Source: Arion vulgaris (lineage: Eukaryota; Mollusca; Gastropoda; Stylommatophora; Arionidae). From it: 64,000 nt of DNA. The notes beneath the pieces were generated by a model that was not told where the DNA came from, did no database searches, and saw nothing but the letters and a program-made list of their open reading frames with translations. Location: assembly GCA_020796225.1 (NCBI GenBank), contig CM036758.1:28345099-28409098 (forward strand), given 5' to 3'. Positions 47,094-57,100 of this stretch are shown here, piece after piece. How positions within the stretch are numbered: position 1 is the stretch's first letter; the number at the start of each line of letters is the position of its first letter. The position numbers and the translations under genes were made by a program.

Positions 47094-47249
47094 GTCAGTA
47101 TGTCAGAGGTCATTAGAAGTGTGTGTTTATCATACAACAGTAGCTAGAGTTCTTCTGTTAACAAAAATATTATTTGTTAACAATTGTTTACACTCAACAG
47201 TCCTCTCTGATCACAATATATTTCATAAAAATCTTTACCATATTCCCTT

Positions 47250-47492
47250 ATCTTCTTCTTTGAATGCTCCATATCAACCACTTGTTAAACCATTCTTTGT
47301 GACCTGAATGTGATCTGAGCCTAAGAGCGATTGCACATTGTGCCAGTTGTGCGCCTACAAGTAGGCCAGCACATCTGATTTCTGAGATGCGTTTTATTTA
47401 CTAGGTAGCTTCCTAGGCCCTACCTCACTCACCTCTTGCAACATGCCTAGTATGTCGCAGTAGTACTATATTGCTATAGCAGCTTGTGCCTT
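47250..47492 (-). mobile_element. SINE family B copy
   Basis: Minus-strand landmarks are ATAGTACTACTGCGACATAC, GGCATGTTGCAAGAGGTGAG, TAGTAAATAAAACGCATC, GCCTACTTGTAGGCGC and tail CATTCAAAGAAGAAGATAAG. It closely parallels 25350-25625. Confidence 0.83.
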
Positions 47493-47534
47493 CACTAAGT
47501 TAACAAATATCTGGCAATCTCAAGACCTTAGTAT

Positions 47535-48000
47535 ATGACAAAAGTTAAATTATTTAGGTCATGTGTGATTCCTGTAATGACCTACGGTTGTGAAAGTTGG
47601 AAATCAATAAAGAAAATTGATAAGAAACTGGACAGCTTTGAGAATAAATGTCTCAGAAAATTATTAAAAGTAAAATGGAGTGATTTCGTTTTGAACAACG
47701 CAGTGAGAGATAGAACACGCCAACAACCTGTATCAAATATTATAAGGAAACGAAGGTGGAAATATTTAGGTAATGTTCTTAAATCAGACGAAAAGAGACT
47801 AAATCAACAAGTCCTTATGTGGTCACCAGTTGGGAAAAGAAAACATGGAAGACCAAAGACCACTCTTCGAAGAACAATCCAACAAGAAAGTAAACTATTG
47901 GGATGTAAAACCATATGAGATCTCCAACTGCTAGCAACGAACCGCATTACATGGAGATCTAAAACCTCTACTCTATGTGCCACCTTTGGCATGAAAGGAA
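47535..48000 (+). pseudogene. LINE ORF2 C-terminal fragment
   Basis: A 127-codon frame reads VKLFRSCVIPVMTYGCESWK, then FENKCLRKLLKVKWSDF, then RRWKYLGNVLK and GKRKHGRPKTTLRRTIQQES. These are post-reverse-transcriptase landmarks (TYGCESW, FENKCLRK, K.LG, GRPKTTLRRT). 5'-truncated. After the stop, decayed coding sequence continues to about 48000 (the minus-strand frame there is a shadow). Confidence 0.82.
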
Positions 48001-48022
48001 CAAACTAACTAACTAGCTATCA

Positions 48023-48245
48023 ACTTGTGGGATGGATTAGTATAATGTGTAAGCGTTCGTCTATCGACATGTAGGGGCCTACACAAGAGTATTCTGGGTT
48101 CAGTCCCACACTCAACGTTCCACGCATGAGGAAAGGAATTAGCCCACCTACCTTCTGCTCAATACGGCCTAGAAATGTGTACTGACAAGCACCTCATACT
48201 CTAGGATCTGAAAATGCTATGGGAAATTGTACTATAATATCATTC
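48023..48245 (+). mobile_element. SINE family C copy (tRNA-derived)
   Basis: GTGGGATGGATTAGTATAAT (A box region), GGGTTCAGTCCCAC (B box, ends about 48110), then GAGGAAAGGAATTAGCCCAC and the shared body. It matches 15862-16057 in inverse orientation. Confidence 0.83.
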
Positions 48246-48410
48246 TTAATGGAGATACCTATCGTTAATGCATGTAGTACCGCTTTTTAGGGCTGTGTGG
48301 GACGAGAGCCTGAGGAATTTAATGGCCACATGGCTAGTGCAGTCACCGCAAAGTTGTTCAGGTTAGGATTTTTATTTATGCTCACAACAGAAAAAAACCT
48401 TGGCCTTAGT

Positions 48411-48585
48411 CAGGGCCGGCTCTTCATTAAGGGCCAGTGGAGCCTGACGCCATCAATAATCGAAAGGGAGAATAACTTCCCGGAATAGAAAAATAATAGT
48501 AAATACTCCAAAAACCGTGATTTTTCCGAAAATGCGTGTCTGGCCCCACCAAGAAACCAAGAAAAATGACCACGAGCCGCCACTG
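48411..48585. mobile_element. hAT-type MITE, 175 bp
   Basis: CAGGGCCGGCTCTTCATTAA to ACGAGCCGCCACTG. The interior shares GAAAATGCGTGTCTGGCCCC with the MITEs at 6359 and 27743. Flanks GCCTTAGT (48403-48410) and TCCTTACT (48586-48593) match 6 of 8. Confidence 0.82.
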
Positions 48586-48591
48586 TCCTTA

Positions 48592-48668
48592 CTGTAGATT
48601 GAACAGGGGTCTTTCGCATGGGAGCTACACTCTTATCCATTGGCCAGACGCTCCTCGTTAATGGAGAT
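48592..48668 (-). mobile_element. tRNA-derived SINE head
   Basis: The minus strand reads GTCTGGCCAATGGATAAG (A box) and CTGTTCAATCTAC (B box, about 48606-48594). It abuts the hAT MITE target duplication. Confidence 0.55.
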
Positions 48669-49590
48669 AATCCCTGTATTAACAAAATGTTATAAGCATC
48701 ATATTTTACCTCCCTTAATGAGACCTAAAATGTGCTCAATATTTATCCTGTGCAGAATAAAGATTTATTCATCACCACAACTAATATGACAACATAGTTC
48801 AAATAATCCATTATCAACGGGAAATTGATGTAACTTTGGAATGAATCAGTTGATAGAAGATAATGATAGAAGAAATGAAACATCATCTGGAGTTTCTGAT
48901 TTCCCAACTGAGCTGAGTGGTCTTATGTTACTATGATCCACTGCCTGGTCTGCTGGTACGAAACCAACTCTTTCAGCTTCTGCATGCCTTCAATGTTTAA
49001 GAGAGTCACAGCAATGTCATCTCTAGAGTAAAAGATTTCCTAGCTTGGGTTGAGCAAATTTCTGGAATTTGTAAATATGTTCCAGAAATCTAGCCCATCA
49101 GAAAGAGTCACCAGGAGACTCATCAATCTATAGTTGAAAAATGAAACTCCACAGTCTGGCACAGGGAACAAGAGTGTAAGCTTGTACATCCATGAAGATA
49201 GAAACAAATAACAGGTTGAAATATATGCAATGCTTTTCTAATTGGAAAACTTTCTTCCACATTTAGAGCAGAAGACATGACTCTCCTCCAGACTTTGAGA
49301 AGATTTACGGTATCTGTACAGTAACCAGCAACAAGGATGGCCATTTTCAATGATTACAACAGATCCCTTCTCAAATCAATACCAAAACACCACAAAGGAG
49401 CACCTTCTGCATGAACTTGGACTGAAACCAAGCAGCAATTTTATATAAATCTTTAACTGCTTCCCTTCATTGGATACTCTTCTGCTGTGAACACTGGAAA
49501 CTAGAAAGCTGATGCCCTGTTCAGAACTAATGACAGATTGGAGCAACTTGGCCATCTTTTTATCTGCTGGAAAGCACATCTCTAAGAGAA
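48669..49590. other. No recognisable gene (intron)
   Basis: Frames at 49123-49350 (-) and 49376-49579 (-) have no motif I can assign. This may be older transposon sequence. Confidence 0.45.
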
Positions 49591-49594
49591 AGAG

Positions 49595-50475
49595 AAAAAA
49601 TAGGCCAAATGTGATAGATCTAATAGCAGGTTATGGAGCATATATACAATACCCAGACAGATCATCCGAAGAGCTGTTTGGTGCATGTGGGAGATATGCT
49701 CCATTTATGAGGCTGAAATTCATGCGATAGAAGCAGCTTTGTACCACCTGAAGACTGTTTTCGATGCCTTTCCATCAAAGGCACAAAACATAATTATCTT
49801 CACAGATTCAATGTCTGCCCTTCAAGCTCTAGAAGATGGTGGACATTGTAAATCTGAACTCGCCCATATAACTCTAGATATTGACAGACTTATTACATCA
49901 CATGACATCAAAATAACCATGCAGTGGATCCCTAGACATTCAAACACACTTGTAAATGACAAAGCGGATAGGCTAGCCAAGAAAGGGTCAATACAGGAAC
50001 AACCAATCACAGCAACAACTTTCCATACAGCAAAGCAAATCCTAATGATAACAAATAAAGAAATTTGGCTGAACAGATGGGCCATGGGAAGACACGGAAG
50101 AGAGGTGTACACCATATGGCCAGCCCTAACCTTAATGACAACATCAACCACCTTAAAAGAAGAGATCAGAGCACCATTTTTAGACCCCGAACCCAACACA
50201 TAACACTTAATAATCACTTGAACAGAGTTCATCCACAACACACTCCAGAGTGCCAACTGTGCGCACATCATCATGAAACCGTTCACCACCACCTTTTCAA
50301 GTGTCAAGCACTAGATGACATCAGAAAGACCTTCCTTCCTCCAAGGCCAGATAAATGGAACACATTATAGGAACAAAAGAACAACTTACAAACACATGCA
50401 GATACCACTACATAGCATTGGGTTGAAGGGCAAAAGCTCAAGTGCTGCTGGATCATTGAAGAAGAAGAAGAAGAT
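49595..50475 (+). pseudogene. LINE 3' region: RNase H plus CCHC-like C-terminus, (GAA)n tail
   Basis: The frame (with a shift near 49690) reads AGYGAYIQYPDRSSEELFGA, then IYEAEIHAIEAALYHLK (catalytic Glu), NIIIFTDSMSALQAL (Asp), and MQWIPRHSNTLVNDKADRLA (last Asp). After a second frameshift near 50065-50110: RDQSTIFRPRTQHI, then CQLCAHHHETVHHHLFKC, a Cys/His cluster found after RNase H in I/Nimb-type LINEs. The 3' end reads GCTGCTGGATCATTGAAGAA and a (GAA)n tail near 50456-50473. It is a different LINE family from copies 1-3. The first RNase H Asp motif is missing. Confidence 0.82.
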
Positions 50476-50781
50476 AGATAGATCTAATGTAATACTTCAT
50501 CTTGTAAGACCCCAGAAAATCCCCTGTTCAACCTGAGACTCAACCACTATAAACAGATGGATCATCATCTCCACAGACTCTCGACTTACTGTGCACAAAC
50601 GAGTGTACATGTGCCCAGTAAGGTACTGGCACCCAGACTTGTTAACATATAATTCAGGACTGTCAAACTTACAGAAAACAAAGGCAATGGTAGATCTAGT
50701 TAAAAGCTTCACATCTGAGGCTGACGCTATTGAATAGCTGTCTCGACCAGGAAAATACAATGGTCTTGTCCCTGGTAGCAG

Positions 50782-51783
50782 ACCTGAAGTTGTAGCATGA
50801 CCACAGAACTGAAGTTGTAATGTTACCACAGACTTGAAGTTGTAATGTGACCACAGACTTGAAGTTGTAATGTGACCACAGAACTGAAGTTGTAATGTGA
50901 CCACAGAAATTGAAGTTGTAATGTTACCACAGACTTGAAGTTGTAATGTGACCACAGACTTGAAGTTGTAATGTGACCACAGACTTGAAGTTGTAATGTG
51001 ACCACAGAATTGAAGTTGTAATGTGACCACAGACTGAAGTTGTAAGTGACCACAGAAATGAAGTTGTAATGTGACCACAGAACTGAAGTTGTAATGTGAC
51101 CACAGACTTGAAGTTGTAATGTGACCACAGACTTGAAGTTGTAATATGACCACAGAACTGAAGTTGTAATGTGACCACAGAACTGAAGTTGTAATGTTAC
51201 CACAGACTTGAAGTTGTAATGTGACCACAGAACTGAAGTTGTAATGTGACCACAGACTTGAAGTTGTAATGTGACCACAGACTTGAAGTTGTAATATGAC
51301 CACAGAACTGAAGTTGTAATGTGACCACAGAACTGAAGTTGTAATGTGACCACAGACTTGAAGTTGTAATGTGACCACAGACTTGAAGTTGTAATGTGAC
51401 CACAGAACTGAAGTTGTAATGTTACCACAGACTTGAAGTTGTAATGTGACCACAGACTTGAAGTTGTAATGTGACCACAGAACTGAAGTTGTAATGTAAC
51501 CACAGAACTGAAGTTGTAATGTTACCACAGACTTGAAGTTGTAATGTGACCACAGACTTGAAGTTGTAATGTGACCACAGAACTGAAGTTGTAATGTTAC
51601 CACAGACTTGAAGTTGTAATGTGACCACAGAACTGAAGTTGTAATGTGACCACAGACTTGAAGTTGTAATGTGACCACAGACCTGAAGTTGTAGCATGAC
51701 CACAGAACTGAAGTTGTAATGTGACCACAGAACTGAAGTTGTAATGTGACCACAGAACTGAAGTTGTAATGTTACCACAGACT
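50782..51783. repeat. 25-bp minisatellite, ~40 copies, open in all minus-strand frames
   Basis: The unit is GAAGTTGTAATGTGACCACA then GACTT or GAACT. Minus-strand frames of up to 418 codons arise because no phase of the unit contains a stop. It lies in the intron just before the terminal exon. Confidence 0.96.
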
Positions 51784-51883
51784 TAAACACAAAAGAAGTT
51801 GCATTTTAGAATGTAATTTGCTATTTCATAGTTTTTTAATATTATCTATGTTATAATATTTTGTATCTGTTTATTGTTCACAG

Positions 51884-51937
51884 GCATTTGAAGAGCTCTC
51901 CATGAAGATTCTGGGAACTGACTCCATCTCAAAATAA
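51884..51937 (+). CDS. Terminal exon of coiled-coil protein gene
   Basis: Acceptor TTTATTGTTCACAG ends at 51883. The phase-0 exon encodes AFEELSMKILGTDSISK and a TAA stop (51935-51937). Joined to the previous exon it gives VLAEIE|AFEELSMKIL, a continuous helical stretch. AATAAA overlaps the stop at 51933-51938 but is too close to serve as the polyadenylation signal. One base forward, another frame reads LTPSQNKLCEER beyond the stop, so a sequencing indel could change the C-terminus. Confidence 0.6.
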   Translation, partial: AFEELSMKILGTDSISK

Positions 51938-52099
51938 ACTCTGCGAGGAAAGGTGTCAACTGTGTTTACTTTAAACCAATCCATGTCTAACACATGTGTC
52001 AAAATGGAAGAGCACACAAATGAACTATCCATTACATAAAACTGAATGAAAAGGTGGAGGGGGTATTTTGGTCTAACCAGTGGTCTACAAATATAAATG

Positions 52100-52268
52100 G
52101 ATAACTCTCTTCTTCATGTAGCATGTCCTTTACAGAACATCAGGCTCATCACGAACAACATGAAAGACTCTCAATCTCTTATCAATTCTCCTGCTGCCTC
52201 CATCGTCATGTTCTTTAATGTCATATTGTCATTGTCATCTTGGTCGTCCCCTGTCTGATAAACCACTG
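52100..52268 (-). pseudogene. LINE ORF2 C-terminal scrap
   Basis: On the minus strand across frames: NMTLKNMTMEAAGELIRD then FCKGHAT, matching the end of the frame at 24815-25075 (NMTLEDVGELLRRA ... FRKGHATT). Confidence 0.6.
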
Positions 52269-52904
52269 TGAAGTGTAATATTTCAGTTACCATGACATGA
52301 TATTGTTTATATGCCAATATTCCTCAATGATCTGCTCATGTATGATGTCTGTATTCCTCTTCTTTGTTTGTCAGATGTTCTAAAAATTTACAAGGATGTT
52401 ACCAAGCAGTCTTCAGACATAATGAAGTCACCAGGAATTACATTTTTTTTAAATATGAGAAATATCTTGGAGAAATTCTGAGAATACAATGTGGATCTCT
52501 ATACTTGTTTGTATTTGTTTGCGTTCGTTCGTATCAACAAAGTTAACTACTTCTTGTGATCTGTGTGGTTTGCACTGAGAACATGAGCATGTTGCCCCAT
52601 GTTAGACTCCTGCGACATGTAAGACAGGCACATGTGAATTTCGAACAAAGTGTATGCAAGTTATCCAACAGGACACAAATTTGTACAGACGGGTAACTGT
52701 TGAGAATTTTTGCAAACATAAAACCCCCAATTTAAAATACCACATCTGGAGTTATACTATTGTATGATATCAGATATACCTATACCTATTTGATAGATGT
52801 ATTGCACAAATGTCATTAACTTTGTATAACATCATAACTTGTGGAACCCCATGCGGGACATGAGGTTTTTCATCCCATTTGATCAACTTAACAGAAACAC
52901 CCTA
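52269..52904. other. No recognisable gene
   Basis: A 60-codon frame at 52364-52546 has no motif. If the coiled-coil gene ends at 51937, part of its 3' UTR may extend here, though a LINE scrap intervenes. Confidence 0.45.
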
Positions 52905-54109
52905 TCATGAACAACACACAGCAGTTAGAGTAACTAACAAAACATTCAAATGGTCATGAACAACACGCAGCAGTTAGAGTAACTAACAAAACATTCGAAT
53001 GGTCATGAACAACACGCAACAGTTAGAGTAACTAACAAAACAGAATGGTCATGAACAACACGCAACAGTTAGAGTAACTAACAAAACATTTGAATGGTCA
53101 TGAACAACACGCAACAGTTAGAGTAACTAACAAAACATTCGAATGGTCATGAACAACACGCAACAGTTAGAGTAACTAACAAAACATTCGAATGGTCATG
53201 AACAACATGCAACAGTTAGAGTAACTAACAAAACATTCGAATGGTCATGAACAACATGCAACAGTTAGAGTAACTAACAAAACATTTGAATGGTCATGAA
53301 CAACACGCAACAGTTAGAGTAACTAACAAAACATTCAAATGGTCATGAACAACATGCAACAGTTAGAGTAACTAACAAAACAGAATGGTCATGAACAACA
53401 TGCAGCAGTTAGAGTAACTAACAAAACATTCGAATGGTCATGAACAACATGCAACAGTTAGAGTAACTAACAAAACATTCGAATGGTCATGAACAACATG
53501 CAACAGTTAGAGTAACTAACAAAACAGAATGGTCATGAACAACATGCAGCAGTTAGAGTAACTAACAAAACATTCGAATGGTCATGAACAACACGCAACA
53601 GTTAGAGTAACTAACAAAACATTCGAATGGTCATGAACAACACGCAACAGTTAGAGTAACTAACAAAACATTCGAATGGTCATGAACAACATGCAACAGT
53701 TAGAGTAACTAACAAAACATTTGAATGGTCATGAACAACACGCAACAGTTAGAGTAACTAACAAAACATTCAAATGGTCATGAACAACATGCAACAGTTA
53801 GAGTAACTAACAAAACAGAATGGTCATGAACAACATGCAACAGTTAGAGTAACTCACAAAACATTTGAATGGTCATGAACAACATGCAACAGTTAGAGTA
53901 ACTAACAAAACAGAATGGTCATGAACAACATGCAGCAGTTAGAGTAACTAACAAAACATTCGAATGGTCATGAACAACACGCAACAGTTAGAGTAACTAA
54001 CAAAACAGAATGGTCATGAACAACATGCAGCAGTTAGAGTAACTAACAAAACATTCGAATGGTCATGAACAACATGCAGCAGTTAGAGTAACTAACAAAA
54101 CATTCGAAT
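52905..54109. repeat. Satellite unit A (49 bp, with 43-bp variants), first block
   Basis: The unit is CATGAACAACATGCAACAGT, then TAGAGTAACTAACAAAACAT, then TCGAATGGT. A 43-bp variant lacks the CATTCG. CACGC and CATGC, and CAGCAG and CAACAG, alternate. Confidence 0.95.
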
Positions 54110-57100
54110 GGTTCCATGTGCAGTGGGAAGTAACTAACAAAACATTCGAATGGTTCCATGTGCAGTGGGAAGTAACTAACAAAACATTCGAATGGTTCCA
54201 TGTGCAGTGGGAAGTAACTAACAAAACATTAGAATGGTTCCATGTGCAGTGGGAAGTAACTAACAAAACATTTGAATGGTTCCATGTGCAGTGGGAAGTA
54301 ACTAACAAAACATTTGAATGGTTCCATGTGCAGTGGGAAGTAACTAACAAAACATTTGAATGGTTCCATGTACAGTGGGAAGTAACTAATAAAACAATTG
54401 AATGGTTCCATGTACAGTGGGAAGTAACTAATAAAACATTTGAATGGTTCCATGTGCAGTGGGAAGTAACTAATAAAACAATTGAATGGTTCCATGTACA
54501 GTGGGAAGTAACTAACAAAACATTCGAATGGTCATGAACAACATGCAACAGTTAGAGTAACTAACAAAACATTTGAATGGTCATGAACAACATGCAACAG
54601 TTAGAGTAACTAACAAAACAGAATGGTCATGAACAACATGCAGCAGTTAGAGTAACTAACAAAACATTCGAATGGTCATGAACAACACGCAACAGTTAGA
54701 GTAACTAACAAAACAGAATGGTCATGAACAACATGCAGCAGTTAGAGTAACTAACAAAACATTCGAATGGTCATGAACAACATGCAGCAGTTAGAGTAAC
54801 TAACAAAACATTCGAATGGTTCCATGTGCAGTGGGAAGTAACTAACAAAACATTCGAATGGTTCCATGTGCAGTTAGAGTAACTAACAAAACATTCGAAT
54901 GGTTCCATGTGCAGTGGGAAGTAACTAACAAAAACATTCGAATGGTTCCATGTGCAGTGGGAAGTAACTAACAAAACATTCGAATGGTTCCATGTGCAGT
55001 GGGAAGTAACTAACAAAACATTCGAATGGTTCCATGTGCAGTGGGAAGTAACTAACAAAACATTTGAATGGTTCCATGTGCAGTGGGAAGTAACTAACAA
55101 AACATTTGAATGGTTCCATGTGCAGTGGGAAGTAACTAACAAAACATTTGAATGGTTCCATGTGCAGTGGGAAGTAACTAACAAAACATTTGAATGGTTC
55201 CATGTGCAGTGGGAAGTAACTAACAAAACATTTGAATGGTTCCATGTACAGTGGCAAGTAACTAACAAAACAATTGAATGGTTCCATGTACAGTGGGAAG
55301 TAACTAACAAAACATTCGAATGGTTCCATGTGCAGTGGGAAGTAACTAACAAAGCATTCGAATGGTTCCATGTGCAGTGGGAAGTAACTAACAAAACAAT
55401 TGAATGGTTCCATGTGCAGTGGGAAGTAACTAACAAAACATTTGAATGGTTCCATGTGCAGTGGGAAGTAACTAACAAAACATTTGAATGGTTCCATGTG
55501 CAGTGGGAAGTAACTAATAAAACATTTGAATGGTTCCATGTGCAGTGGGAAGTAACTAACAAAACATTTGAATGGTTCCATGTGCAGTGGGAAGTAACTA
55601 ACAAAACATTTGAATGGTTCCATGTGCAGTGGGAAGTAACTAACAAAACATTTGAATGGTTCCATGTGCAGTGGGAAGTAACTAACAAAACATTCGAATG
55701 GTTCCATGTACAGTGGGAAGTAACTAACAAAACATTTGAATGGTTCCATGTGCAGTGGGAAGTAACTAACAAAACATTCGAATGGTTCCATGTACAGTGG
55801 GAAGTAACTAACAAAACATTTGAATGGTTCCATGTGCAGTGGGAAGTAACTAATAAAACAATTGAATGGTTCCATGTGCAGTGGGAAGTAACTAACAAAA
55901 CAATTGAATGGTTCCATGTGCAGTGGGAAGTAACTAATAAAACAATTGAATGGTTCCATGTGCAGTGGGAAGTAACTAACAAAACATTTGAATGGTTCCA
56001 TGTGCAGTGGGAAGTAACTAACAAAACAATTGAATGGTTCCATGTGCAGTGGGAAGTAACTAACAAAACATTTGAATGGTTCCATGTACAGTGGGAAGTA
56101 ACTAACAAAACAATTGAATGGTTCCATGTGCAGTGGGAAGTAACTAATAAAACAATTGAATGGTTCCATGTACAGTGGGAAGTAACTAACAAAACAATTG
56201 AATGGTTCCATGTGCAGTGGGAAGTAACTAACAAAACATTTGAATGGTTCCATGTGCAGTGGGAAGTAACTAACAAAACATTTGAATGGTTCCATGTGCA
56301 GTGGGAAGTAACTAATAAAACATTTGAATGGTTCCATGTGCAGTGGGAAGTAACTAACAAAACATTTGAATGGTTCCATGTGCAGTGGGAAGTAACTAAC
56401 AAAACATTTGAATGGTTCCATGTGCAGTGGGAAGTAACTAACAAAACATTTGAATGGTTCCATGTGCAGTGGGAAGTAACTAACAAAACATTCGAATGGT
56501 TCCATGTACAGTGGGAAGTAACTAACAAAACATTTGAATGGTTCCATGTGCAGTGGGAAGTAACTAACAAAACATTCGAATGGTTCCATGTACAGTGGGA
56601 AGTAACTAACAAAACATTTGAATGGTTCCATGTGCAGTGGGAAGTAACTAATAAAACAATTGAATGGTTCCATGTGCAGTGGGAAGTAACTAACAAAACA
56701 ATTGAATGGTTCCATGTGCAGTGGGAAGTAACTAATAAAACAATTGAATGGTTCCATGTGCAGTGGGAAGTAACTAACAAAACATTTGAATGGTTCCATG
56801 TGCAGTGGGAAGTAACTAACAAAACAATTGAATGGTTCCATGTGCAGTGGGAAGTAACTAACAAAACATTTGAATGGTTCCATGTACAGTGGGAAGTAAC
56901 TAACAAAACAATTGAATGGTTCCATGTGCAGTGGGAAGTAACTAATAAAACAATTGAATGGTTCCATGTACAGTGGGAAGTAACTAATAAAACATTTGAA
57001 TGGTTCCATGTACAGTGGGAAGTAACTAATAAAACAATTGAATGGTTCCATGTGCAGTGGGAAGTAACTAATAAAACAATTGAATGGTTCCATGTGCAGT

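Noticed and set aside
46781..47137. 118-codon minus-strand frame
   Set aside because: Antisense shadow of the spliced coiled-coil exon, without splice or domain support.
50497..51753. 418-codon minus-strand frame
   Set aside because: Produced by a 25-bp repeat with no stop in any minus phase. It lies inside an intron of the coiled-coil gene.
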